This document shows, piece after piece, positions 7,174 through 14,724 of a DNA stretch of 64,000 nt. The notes under the pieces were generated by a model. The model did no database searches and was not told the DNA's origin. It was given only the letters and a program-made list of their open reading frames with translations. Every line of letters starts with the position of its first letter. Position 1 is the stretch's first letter. A program made the translations under genes and the position numbers. The DNA comes from Streptomyces albireticuli (GTDB taxonomy: Bacteria > Actinomycetota > Actinomycetes > Streptomycetales > Streptomycetaceae): assembly GCF_002192455.1 (NCBI RefSeq), contig NZ_CP021744.1, positions 6,357,501 through 6,421,500 of the forward strand, given 5' to 3'.

Positions 7174-8285
7174 CCATCGAACTGACTGGCGCCGGGTTCA
7201 CGGGTCTGCGCACGGCCGTGGCCAGGGTGCTGCCGCACATGGCAACCGACTGGCCTTGGGGCGGCCTGGTGCTCGAAGCTGACCGCATCCACCTGTACGC
7301 CGTGGCTACCGAACGGCACACCTTGGCTATCGGCCGCGCCGAGGCCTGCCACCCCACACAGCCGTGGCGCGCACACATCGAGGCGACCGATGCCGTCTCG
7401 ATGGGCCGCTTCCTGGACGACACCGACCCGCGGGACGCCGTCACCCTGACCCATGACGAGTACGGGGAAGACGGCGGACCCGTACTGCACCTGCGCAGCC
7501 GCCACGCAACCCTCGCGGTCCCACTCACCGGAAGCGACCACTTTCCCGATTGGCGTCAGATCGCCGCCAAGGCCTTGGAGGAGCCCCCGTCCAAGGAGCC
7601 GGTGTGCTTCACGCTGCACATGCTGCAGCGCTGGGCCGCCGTGGGGGAGAGGGCGAGCTTCAGTCACCGAGGCGCCCACAGGGCCGTGGTCGTGACCGCC
7701 GACGACTTCCTCGGCCTCCACATGCCCTGCCGCACACGCACAGCGCCCACACCTGCCCTGGACCAATGGCGCCAGGCGATCACCGACACCCGGAAGGAAA
7801 CGGACATGCCCGAGATCAACGGCTTGGCTGCTGAACTGCGGGACCTGGCAGCCACCTTCCGCGCCAGGGCCGATGAGTCGCGGGCGAGGGAACGCCAGGA
7901 GCGTGAGCGACGCGAGCGGGCCGACATCCGGGAGCGGGCGGTCAGCTGTATGGACTGTCTCTTTCCCGAGACCCTCGGCCTGATCCTGGCGCCGGAGGCC
8001 TGGCACGGGTATCCGGGTGGGCAGGAGGGCCCGGGGCCGGTGGCCGTCGCCCACCTGGGCGACGGGATGTTCTTGGCCTATGAGTGCCGGCACGCAGCCT
8101 CAGACGATCCGTGGGGCAGCACGTTCGACGTCGTGGTCCTGCTGCGGCCGTGCTCGTGCGGTAACTACGTCGAGATCACCGTTGACAGCGACTACAGCCT
8201 CGCTCTGGCCACCCTCGGCGACGCCCAGCCCGTCATCACATGCGTGGGTACCTGCACTCCCTCGGGCGACCAGGGAGAGGACTGA
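7170..8285 (+). CDS. DNA sliding-clamp (DnaN)-like protein with a Cys-rich C-terminal domain
   Basis: Residues 1-200 match the fold signatures of a DNA polymerase III beta-clamp domain: HLYAVATERHTLAIGRA (compare VATDxxRLA), then alternating strands, and GSDHFPDWRQI (compare the clamp G-x-FPDYR). After a charged linker (residues ~213-255, many E/R) comes a ~110-residue domain with C-x2-C and several further cysteines (SCMDCLFPE...YECRHAAS...RPCSCGNY...TCVGTC). Full clamps have three such domains (about 370 aa), so this one is partial. An internal ATG at 7806 preceded by GGAAGG could start the C-terminal part as a separate protein. It may assist element replication or load the host polymerase; that is inference. 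Confidence 0.65.
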   Translation: MTIELTGAGFTGLRTAVARVLPHMATDWPWGGLVLEADRIHLYAVATERHTLAIGRAEACHPTQPWRAHIEATDAVSMGRFLDDTDPRDAVTLTHDEYGEDGGPVLHLRSRHATLAVPLTGSDHFPDWRQIAAKALEEPPSKEPVCFTLHMLQRWAAVGERASFSHRGAHRAVVVTADDFLGLHMPCRTRTAPTPALDQWRQAITDTRKETDMPEINGLAAELRDLAATFRARADESRARERQERERRERADIRERAVSCMDCLFPETLGLILAPEAWHGYPGGQEGPGPVAVAHLGDGMFLAYECRHAASDDPWGSTFDVVVLLRPCSCGNYVEITVDSDYSLALATLGDAQPVITCVGTCTPSGDQGED

Positions 8286-8290
8286 TCACC

Positions 8291-8500
8291 ATGGCCATCC
8301 TGCCGCCGCCCACCGGAAACACCGTGATGGACCCCGTGATCCGCAGCGGCCGCTACCTCGCGGTCGGCACGACCAGCCACCTGCACCTGCGCGGCTGCTG
8401 GCACGTGTGGAGCACCGACGGCGCCTACATCGGCTACGCCACCGACCCCGGCCTGATCTCCCTGGTCATCGCCCGGTACGAGAACGGCCACACCCCGTAG
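8291..8500 (+). CDS. Hypothetical small protein (69 aa)
   Basis: Starts 5 bp after the clamp-like gene. The product MAILPPPTGNTVMDPVIRSGRYLAVGTTSHLHLRGCWHVWSTDGAYIGYATDPGLISLVIARYENGHTP looks like a small compact beta-rich domain. It is short but has a coherent composition and sits in a chain of overlapping genes. I do not recognise a family. Confidence 0.6.
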   Translation: MAILPPPTGNTVMDPVIRSGRYLAVGTTSHLHLRGCWHVWSTDGAYIGYATDPGLISLVIARYENGHTP

Positions 8501-8604
8501 GCCCTGCTGCTTCCCGCCCGGCGCGCCGGCCGCCGAGCCCGCGCCGGGCGGGCACCAGCCCCCTCTCCCTCTCCCCCCTCATCCGAATGGAGGCCCCTGC
8601 TGTG

Positions 8605-8850
8605 ATGCCCACCCTGGCCACCGTGCCCGCCGCCGCGGCGGCGCCCGCGGTGACGGTGTCGATCACCGTGCTGCTGGTCGCGATCGGCATCGCCCTGTGC
8701 GTGTGGGTCGGTCACCGCTGGTCGACCCTCGTCGTCGGGCTGCTGATCGGCCTGTTCCTGACCGGTACCGGCTTCGCCGAAGGCGCCAAGAAGGCCGTGA
8801 CCACCGTCGCCACCACCACGCTCAGCGCCCTGTCGGAGGCTGTCCAGTGA
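8605..8850 (+). CDS. SpdD-like small membrane protein (81 aa)
   Basis: The protein has two hydrophobic helices (about residues 17-36, VTVSITVLLVAIGIALCVWV, and 40-57, WSTLVVGLLIGLFLTGTG) and a short amphipathic tail. This layout is typical of the small membrane proteins encoded before traB in Streptomyces elements and thought to help intramycelial spread. The start at 8605 is chosen because GGAGG lies 11 bases upstream; an ATG at 8587 overlaps that signal. It overlaps the DUF2637 gene (GTGA). Confidence 0.7.
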   Translation: MPTLATVPAAAAAPAVTVSITVLLVAIGIALCVWVGHRWSTLVVGLLIGLFLTGTGFAEGAKKAVTTVATTTLSALSEAVQ

Positions 8851-9797
8851 CCGCCCCGACCACCTCCGGCGACAGGGGTGCTGCCGTGCGGACGGACTGG
8901 CCGCTCGCCGTGGGGATGAGCGCGGTCGGTCTGGCCGCCGCCGCATCCTCGTATGCCGCCCTGCAGGATCTCGCTCTGCGGACGAGTTGGTGGCCGTGGT
9001 TGTCGTGGCTGCTGCCGGTGACGGTCGATGCGTACGCGCTGACCGCGGTGCGTGTGTGGCTCGGCCGTTCGACCCGCAGCCGCACCGCCCGTGCCTGGGC
9101 CAAGGCCAACGCGATCGGCGGCATCGCGCTGTCGGTCGCCGGCAACGCCGTCGACCACGCCGCCGCAGCCGGGGTGATCCCGGTGTCCTGGCCGCTGATC
9201 GTCGCCGTGTCCGCCATCCCGCCGGTCGTCCTGGGCCTGCTCGTGCACATGGCCCACCTCCGTCACCAGCCCACTACCGATGCCCCCGCCAACAGCACCC
9301 CTGCTGCCACGGACCAGCAGCCTCAGGCCGAGGACGGCCCGGTACCCCTGCCGCCCGTACCCGGTCAGCCCCCTGCCGCGCCCGACGCACCGAAGCAGCA
9401 ACGGCCCCGCCGCTCCCCGGCCGCGGGAAAGCGGCGGCGGACCCTGCCGCCGGGCAAGTCCGACGACGAACTGATCAGCGCGGCACGGCAGCACATGGCC
9501 GACGGGGGAGAGGCATCGGCGACCTGGCTGATGAAGACCTACGGCATCGGCACCGGTCGCGCCGCCCGCATCCGCGACGCCGCCGCCCAGCGCGTCCCCC
9601 GCCACACACCCCCGCTGACCGTCGTCCCCGACGTCGGCGAGCCACCGCTCTCCGACACGCCCGCGCCCCCTCCCGTCGGCCCTGACCCGGAGCCCTCGCC
9701 CATGACCACCGACTCTGACGCACCCCTGCCGCTCACGCCCCCTGCCGACAGCCACGAGCAGGTCGCCGACGAACGCGAAGAGGAGAAGGCCTTATGA
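8847..9797 (+). CDS. DUF2637 / SpdB-type membrane spread protein
   Basis: The N-terminal ~140 residues contain four predicted membrane helices (LAVGMSAVGLAAAASSYAAL; WLSWLLPVTVDAYALTAVRVWL; ANAIGGIALSVAGNAV; PLIVAVSAIPPVVLGLLVHMA) matching the DUF2637 family found in Streptomyces plasmids and AICEs. The C-terminal ~170 residues are a Pro-rich linker followed by a helix-turn-helix-like stretch (SDDELISAARQHMADGGEASATWLMKTYGIGTGRAARIRDAA) that may bind DNA. Spd proteins are thought to work with TraB to move DNA through septal cross-walls. GTG start overlaps the previous stop; ATGA overlap with the next gene. Confidence 0.8.
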   Translation: MTAPTTSGDRGAAVRTDWPLAVGMSAVGLAAAASSYAALQDLALRTSWWPWLSWLLPVTVDAYALTAVRVWLGRSTRSRTARAWAKANAIGGIALSVAGNAVDHAAAAGVIPVSWPLIVAVSAIPPVVLGLLVHMAHLRHQPTTDAPANSTPAATDQQPQAEDGPVPLPPVPGQPPAAPDAPKQQRPRRSPAAGKRRRTLPPGKSDDELISAARQHMADGGEASATWLMKTYGIGTGRAARIRDAAAQRVPRHTPPLTVVPDVGEPPLSDTPAPPPVGPDPEPSPMTTDSDAPLPLTPPADSHEQVADEREEEKAL

Positions 9798-10453
9798 CGT
9801 CCCTCCTGCAAGTCCTGCCGTTAGCCGCCCCGGTGGCAGGCTGGGCCGCACACGCCCTGTTCCTGGCCCGCCGCCTGCGCACCGCCCGCACCGACCCGCT
9901 CACCGGGCTGATGGGCAGGGACACCTTCACCGCCCGCGCCCTGCGCGCCATCGGCCACCCGTACGCCGCCGTGCTCCTGCTCGACCTGGACGACTTCAAG
10001 AACGTCAACGACACCTACGGACACCACGCAGGTGATCAGACGCTCGCCACCGTCGGGGGCCGTCTGGCCGACTGGTGCGCAGAACGGCGCGGCTTCGCCG
10101 GCCGCCTCGGCGGCGACGAGTTCGCCGCCGTCGTCCGGCTCGCGCCCGACGCCGACCTCCATGCCGAGCTGCTCTACGGGCTGTGGATGCAGCTGTCGGC
10201 GGCGGTCGACACCGGCACCGCGCTCGTCCATCCGAGCGCCGCCATCGGAATCTGCCGTACCAGCGACCGCCCCGGCGCCGGACTGCCCGGACTGCTGCGC
10301 GGCGCGGATGAGGCGATGTACCGCGCCAAGCGCCTGGGCCACCGCTGGCAGCCTGCATGCCGTCACGACGTCTACCGCACGGTCAACGGCCGCCGCATCG
10401 GGCGCCCCGGCACCGGCGTTCTCCCTGACACCGCCCGGAAGGTGGCCCCGTGA
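9794..10453 (+). CDS. GGDEF-domain protein, putative diguanylate cyclase
   Basis: A short hydrophobic N-terminus (residues ~5-28) leads straight into a GGDEF domain: DPLTGLMGRDTF, LLLDLDDFKNVNDTYGHHAGDQTL, and the active-site motif GGDEF at residues 106-110, with a later DEAMYRAKRLG. All catalytic elements look intact, so it should condense two GTP into c-di-GMP. The autoinhibitory RxxD site that normally lies five residues before GGDEF is absent (residues read ERRG-FAGRL), so product inhibition is unlikely. In Streptomyces c-di-GMP acts on BldD and WhiG/RsiG to delay sporulation. It sits between SpdB-like and membrane genes in the transfer operon. Confidence 0.88.
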   Translation: MTSLLQVLPLAAPVAGWAAHALFLARRLRTARTDPLTGLMGRDTFTARALRAIGHPYAAVLLLDLDDFKNVNDTYGHHAGDQTLATVGGRLADWCAERRGFAGRLGGDEFAAVVRLAPDADLHAELLYGLWMQLSAAVDTGTALVHPSAAIGICRTSDRPGAGLPGLLRGADEAMYRAKRLGHRWQPACRHDVYRTVNGRRIGRPGTGVLPDTARKVAP

Positions 10454-10977
10454 TGGCCCCGTTGTTCGAGCGCGATACGACCACCGTCCGCATCCCCAGG
10501 CAGCGCCGCTTCTCCCGCCAGGCGCCGGTCGTGGTCGTCCTTCCCCAGGAACTGACCTGGAAGCAACGCGCCGCCTACGCGATCGGCCGCGCAATGTGGA
10601 AGCGCCGCCGCGCGCTCCTCCCCGCCCTCACGTCCCTGACCTGTTTCCTGGCGACCGTTGTTGCCCATCACCTCGCGCCGTGGCTGTGGGCCGTGCTGGC
10701 CTTCGTCGCGGTAGCGGGACCGGGCTGGCTGGTCTGGATCGAGCGCCGTCGCCCTTCCGCGGGACGCCGCGTGCGGATGTGGCGGTACGGACTCGCCGCG
10801 CTCGTCATGACGGCCGGAGCGTGGGCCGCGGCCTCCGTCGCCTACGGGCCGACCGCCGGCCTGCTCCCGCTGTTGTGGCTGCTGCTGACCATTGCCGCAC
10901 ATGTCACCTGGCGCACCCTGCGCCGCCCCACCCCCGCCCCTGCTGCTGAGTCGTTCGAGAAGGAGCCCGGCGTATGA
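10450..10977 (+). CDS. Membrane protein of the transfer operon (175 aa)
   Basis: A basic cytoplasmic N-terminus of ~50 residues is followed by about four hydrophobic segments (LLPALTSLTCFLATVV; WLWAVLAFVAVAGPGWLVW; YGLAALVMTAGAWAAASVAY; LLPLLWLLLTIAAHV). GTG 10450 overlaps the stop of the GGDEF gene. Its place just before the TraA-like and TraB genes suggests a membrane partner in DNA translocation. Family not firmly recognised. Confidence 0.7.
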   Translation: MMAPLFERDTTTVRIPRQRRFSRQAPVVVVLPQELTWKQRAAYAIGRAMWKRRRALLPALTSLTCFLATVVAHHLAPWLWAVLAFVAVAGPGWLVWIERRRPSAGRRVRMWRYGLAALVMTAGAWAAASVAYGPTAGLLPLLWLLLTIAAHVTWRTLRRPTPAPAAESFEKEPGV

Positions 10978-11555
10978 CCACCCCGCCCTACGGATACGGC
11001 CCCCGGCCCGGAGGCCCCGGTAACACCGGCAGCACGGGCAGTCGTTCGGCGAACGGTGCCGGTGGCGGCAGGTCCCGTCACCGCACCACGCACCGCACGT
11101 ACAACTTCAACGTCGGCGGCCAGAACACCAACGGCAGCGGAGGCGGGCGCGGGGGAGGTGGCGCCGGGTTCTTCCGCAACGGCGCCCGCGGCCAGGGCGG
11201 CGGCATGCACAGCCCGCTCGCCGACCCGGAGTTCTTCTCCAATGTCGACATACGCAACTACTGCGAGGGCGGCCGCGGCCTCTTCCTCCAGCTCTCCTTC
11301 GAGCTCGCCTCCGCCTCCGAGGTCTTGGAGGCGGTCCTGAAGGAGGTGCCGGACCCGGAGGGGCGGGCGTTCGGGTCGCGGATGCGGGCCCGCCGGGTCG
11401 CCAAGCGGATGAAGAAGGCCGCCGAGGACGCCCGCGACACCGCCAAGAACATGGCGGCCACCTACGCCGCCTTCCAGCGCGAATTCGACCCCGAACTCGC
11501 CCCCTACCACACCCGCCAGCGCCCCACCGCACGCCGCTTCGACTTCAACGCCTGA
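10974..11555 (+). CDS. Transfer accessory protein (TraA-like, 193 aa)
   Basis: The first ~75 residues are Gly/Asn/Arg-rich and disordered (GGGRGGGGAGFFRNGARGQGGG). The rest is helical and charged (LADPEFFSNVDIRNYCEGGRGLFLQLSFELASASEVLEAVLKEVPDPEGRAFGSRMRARRVAKRMKKAAEDARDTAKNMAATYAAFQREFDPEL). Proteins of this design are encoded directly before traB in many Streptomyces elements and are named plasmid transfer proteins. No enzymatic motif. Gap of 31 bp to traB. Confidence 0.7.
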   Translation: MTTPPYGYGPRPGGPGNTGSTGSRSANGAGGGRSRHRTTHRTYNFNVGGQNTNGSGGGRGGGGAGFFRNGARGQGGGMHSPLADPEFFSNVDIRNYCEGGRGLFLQLSFELASASEVLEAVLKEVPDPEGRAFGSRMRARRVAKRMKKAAEDARDTAKNMAATYAAFQREFDPELAPYHTRQRPTARRFDFNA

Positions 11556-11586
11556 CCCGCACTCCACCGGAAGGAGGCATTGAGCC

Positions 11587-13650
11587 GTGCCCCAGTCCCC
11601 ACCCGAGCAACTCCACGAGGAGCACCTGCGCTCCGCGCACGGCAGCGGGGGAGTGATCGAGTACCTGCTCCACCGGGTCAAGCCACATCTGCCCCCGTGG
11701 CTGGTGGGGGCCGGGGCCGGCCTGGTCTCCCTGCCCGCCCACCACTACTGGGCCGACAGCGCCGCTGCCACCGCCGGCCTGACCCTCGCCTCGGTCGCCC
11801 TGACCGGCGTCACGTGGTGGACGGGCAGGAGCACCACCGCCCAGCGCCGTCTCCACTCCGCCATCACGGTTGCCGCCGGGACGAGCTGGTTCACCGCAGC
11901 CGCCATCGCCGGCCCCGGCGCCGGGCCCCTGGGCGGCCTGTACTTCATGGGCGCCCCCGCCGTGGCCCTGTCCTGGAACATTCGCCAGGTCCTGCGCCGC
12001 AACCCCGACGCCACGAGCGCGGGCGGCGACGGCGGGCTGCTGGAGAAGGTCGGTCTGGCCAAGACCCAGATCACCCACTCCGACGTCGCCCCCAACAAGG
12101 CCACCTTCGACATGCAGCTCCCTCGCGGTGAGTTGACCACTGAGGACGTCACGAAGGCTGCCCCGCTGCTGGCCAGCGCCCTGGATGTGCCCAAGAACGC
12201 CATCCGCGTCACCCCCGACCCCGACAGCGCCTCGCGCGCTCAGCTGACGGTCGTCCCCCTCGACCTGCTGAAGAACACCGTCCCCTACCCCGGCCCCTCG
12301 TACCCCGGCGGCAGCATCGCCGACCCCGTCGCCGTCGGCATCTACGAGGACGGCACCGTCGCCGTCCTCTATTTCCCCGGCGACCCGGCCACCGCCCGCA
12401 ACGCCATGCACCTGCTGATCATGGGGATGACCGGCTCGGGCAAGTCCGAGGGCGGCATGACGGCCCTGGCCGAGATCCTCTCGCGGCGTGATGCCGTGGT
12501 CTGGGCCTCCGACCCGTCCAAGGCCGAACAGACCCTCGGCCCGCTCCTGCCCGCCCTCGACTGGGCCGCGCTGGACATCAAGTCCACCAAAGCCATGATC
12601 GAGGCGCTCAAAGCCGCCATCCCTGCGCGCACGGCGTGGCTGGCCAAGTACGGCTACAAGCAGTGGGTACCGGCCTGCGCCGGGACTCAGGCCGACGGCT
12701 CACCGGGCATGCCCTACCTCATCGGCTGGTTCGAAGAGGCTGCCAAGACCATCCGCGAGACCGACGAGGACGTCTTCACCGGCATCGCCCAGGAAGCCCG
12801 CTCCGCTGGCGTCTCCCTCGTCGTCTCCATGCAGCGCGCCTCCCACACCCAAGTCGCCACCGATACCCGCGCTTCCCTCGGCTCGTCCTGGTGCTACGGC
12901 GTCCGCAACGACCGCGACGCAGGCTTCGCGCTTGACGACGAGGTCCTCGATGCCGGCGCCGCCCCGCACCTGTGGAAGGACAAGAAGCCCGGCTACTGCT
13001 ACCTCGTCGCCAACGGCATCCCCGAGACCTTCTGGCCCACGCCCGCCCGCTCCTACCTCACACCCCGCGAGTACTTCGACTGGGTCGTCCTGACCTTTGC
13101 CGAGACCCGAGCCGCACTCGACCCCGTCACTGCTGAAGCCGCCGCGAAGGCCGCCGGACGGCACTTCACCCAGCGCACCCGCTACCCCCTGCCCGGCACC
13201 ACCGATGCCCAGCCCAGGGAGACCGCCGTGACCGACCACGACCACGAGCCCTACGACCAGGCCGACGAAGGCGATTACGCCGACGAGTACGAGCAGCACG
13301 AAGCACACACGACCGTTGCCGCCCCGTACGACGAGGACGACGTCGACCCCGAACGGGAACTCCCCGAAGCCACCCATGTCGTACGGTTCGCCGAACCCCC
13401 GCAGGGCCGGCGCCGTGAGCGCATCTCGCCCGCCAGGGCCCGCCAGGTGATGGAAGAGATCCTCGGCGAGTTCGAGGCCGAAGGCCGCACGATCGTGGGC
13501 CCCAGGGACTTCATGGAGCACTGCGACCGCCACGGCCGCGGCCGCTCGTGGGTCTCCGGCCAGGTCGCCGACTTCATCCTGGCCGGACGCCTCGCCGAGA
13601 CCGGGGAGCCCGGCGAGTACCGCATCGTCCGCGACGACGAGGCCGCCTGA
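11587..13650 (+). CDS. traB: TraB, FtsK/SpoIIIE-type DNA translocase for conjugation
   Basis: The 687-residue protein has two N-terminal membrane segments (residues ~38-75 and ~95-125), a motor domain with Walker A GMTGSGKS at residues 280-287 and Walker B-like LIGWFEEA, and a sensor region ARSAGVSLVVSMQRASHTQVATDTRASL. The last ~70 residues (RARQVMEEILGEFEAEGRTIVGPRDFMEHCDRHGRGRSWVSGQVADFILAGRL) form a winged helix that in TraB proteins reads 8-bp clt repeats. TraB hexamers move double-stranded DNA between hyphae. GTG 11587 has AAGGAGG ten bases upstream. A negatively charged linker (DQADEGDYADEYEQHE) separates motor and reader. Candidate clt repeats lie just downstream. Confidence 0.93.
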   Translation: MPQSPPEQLHEEHLRSAHGSGGVIEYLLHRVKPHLPPWLVGAGAGLVSLPAHHYWADSAAATAGLTLASVALTGVTWWTGRSTTAQRRLHSAITVAAGTSWFTAAAIAGPGAGPLGGLYFMGAPAVALSWNIRQVLRRNPDATSAGGDGGLLEKVGLAKTQITHSDVAPNKATFDMQLPRGELTTEDVTKAAPLLASALDVPKNAIRVTPDPDSASRAQLTVVPLDLLKNTVPYPGPSYPGGSIADPVAVGIYEDGTVAVLYFPGDPATARNAMHLLIMGMTGSGKSEGGMTALAEILSRRDAVVWASDPSKAEQTLGPLLPALDWAALDIKSTKAMIEALKAAIPARTAWLAKYGYKQWVPACAGTQADGSPGMPYLIGWFEEAAKTIRETDEDVFTGIAQEARSAGVSLVVSMQRASHTQVATDTRASLGSSWCYGVRNDRDAGFALDDEVLDAGAAPHLWKDKKPGYCYLVANGIPETFWPTPARSYLTPREYFDWVVLTFAETRAALDPVTAEAAAKAAGRHFTQRTRYPLPGTTDAQPRETAVTDHDHEPYDQADEGDYADEYEQHEAHTTVAAPYDEDDVDPERELPEATHVVRFAEPPQGRRRERISPARARQVMEEILGEFEAEGRTIVGPRDFMEHCDRHGRGRSWVSGQVADFILAGRLAETGEPGEYRIVRDDEAA

Positions 13651-13655
13651 CGGCC

Positions 13656-13779
13656 CTGACGCGTCAGACGCGTCTGACCCCCCTGACGGCACCGCGGCCC
13701 CTAACGCGCGGGTGACGCGTGCGCGCGACCCCCCTCAGACGCGTCTGACACCCCCGGCCTGACACCCCTGACACCCTCG
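13656..13779. other. Candidate clt (cis-acting transfer locus): short direct repeats and palindromes
   Basis: The 156-bp gap between traB and the Prim-Pol gene holds five copies of an 8-mer GAC(C/A)CCC(C/T) in the same orientation (starting 13676, 13727, 13747, 13761, 13770), two perfect palindromes CAGACGCGTCTG (13665-13676 and 13736-13747) and a related CTGACGCGTCAG (13656-13667). TraB proteins of Streptomyces recognise tandem 8-bp repeats next to or inside the tra region, and the winged helix at TraB's C-terminus decides the sequence. This is the only such array near traB. The function is inferred from position and repeat form. Confidence 0.6.
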
Positions 13780-13806
13780 GAATCCGCACGACAGGAGAGC
13801 GCCCGC

Positions 13807-14724
13807 ATGCCCCCGACCGCCCCTGACCGACCGTCGGCCGCGCCCACCGCAGCCCTCGGGCTCGCCCTGGCCGCCGCCTCCCGAGGGCTGGCCGTCCTCC
13901 CGCTCTCCCGCACCAAACTCCCCGCCATCCGCTCCCCGCACCGCGACGAGCCGCGGCCCGCCCGCCGCTGTCGCGGCGAGTGCGGCCGCATCGGCCACGG
14001 CGTCCACGACGCCACCACCGACCCCGGGACGATTCGCGAGCTCTTCGCCGCCGCCCCGTGGGCCACCGGCTACGGCATCGCCTGCGGACGCCCGCCCCAC
14101 CACCTCGTCGGCCTGGACCTGGACGTCAAACACGACCAGGACGGCCCCGCCGCCCTGCAACACCTCGCCGACACCCACGGCTTCCAGCTCCCTCCGGCGC
14201 CCACCGTGCTCACCCCGAGCGGCGGCCGCCACCTGTGGCTCACCACCCCCACCGGTACGACGGTCCCGAACTCCGTCGGCCGCCTGGCCCCCGGCATCGA
14301 CGTCCGCGGCACCGGCGGCTACCTCGTCGGCCCCGGCTCCCGCACCACCGCCGGCACCTACTCCTTCGCCCCGGACACACCGCAACTGCCCGCACCCACC
14401 GTCCCGGCGCCACTGCTCGCCCTGATGCAACCCACCACCAGCCGGCCCGCGCCCTCCGGGCGCCACCCGGTACCGGCGTCCGGGAAACAGGCCGTCGGCC
14501 TGGTCCGTTTCGTCCTCGACGCCACCCCCGGAGGCAAGAACGGCACCGGCCGCAACGACCGCCTCTACTGGGCCGCCTGCCGCGCCTACGAAACCGCCGA
14601 CCGCGACGCCGACGGCATCGCCGCCGCCCTCATCGAGGCCGCCGTACACACCGGACTGCCCGAGCTCGAAGCCCGCGCCACCGTCACCTCCGCCGCCCGC
14701 AACGCCCGCCGGAGCCCTGCGTGA
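13807..14724 (+). CDS. Bifunctional DNA primase/polymerase (Prim-Pol)
   Basis: The 305-residue protein has the Prim-Pol core: N-terminal GLALAAASRGLAVLPL, the catalytic GLDLDVKHD with D104 and D106, the SGGRHLWL motif and the GIDVRGTGGYLVGPGS motif. Two Cys pairs (RRCRGECG) near residue 60 may bind zinc. A short helical C-terminal region (NDRLYWAACRAYETADRDADGIAAALIEAA) resembles a primase C-terminal helix bundle. In AICEs and plasmids such proteins synthesise primers and initiate element replication with an adjacent helicase. The next gene begins at an overlapping GTGA (14721), so both are co-translated. Confidence 0.88.
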   Translation: MPPTAPDRPSAAPTAALGLALAAASRGLAVLPLSRTKLPAIRSPHRDEPRPARRCRGECGRIGHGVHDATTDPGTIRELFAAAPWATGYGIACGRPPHHLVGLDLDVKHDQDGPAALQHLADTHGFQLPPAPTVLTPSGGRHLWLTTPTGTTVPNSVGRLAPGIDVRGTGGYLVGPGSRTTAGTYSFAPDTPQLPAPTVPAPLLALMQPTTSRPAPSGRHPVPASGKQAVGLVRFVLDATPGGKNGTGRNDRLYWAACRAYETADRDADGIAAALIEAAVHTGLPELEARATVTSAARNARRSPA

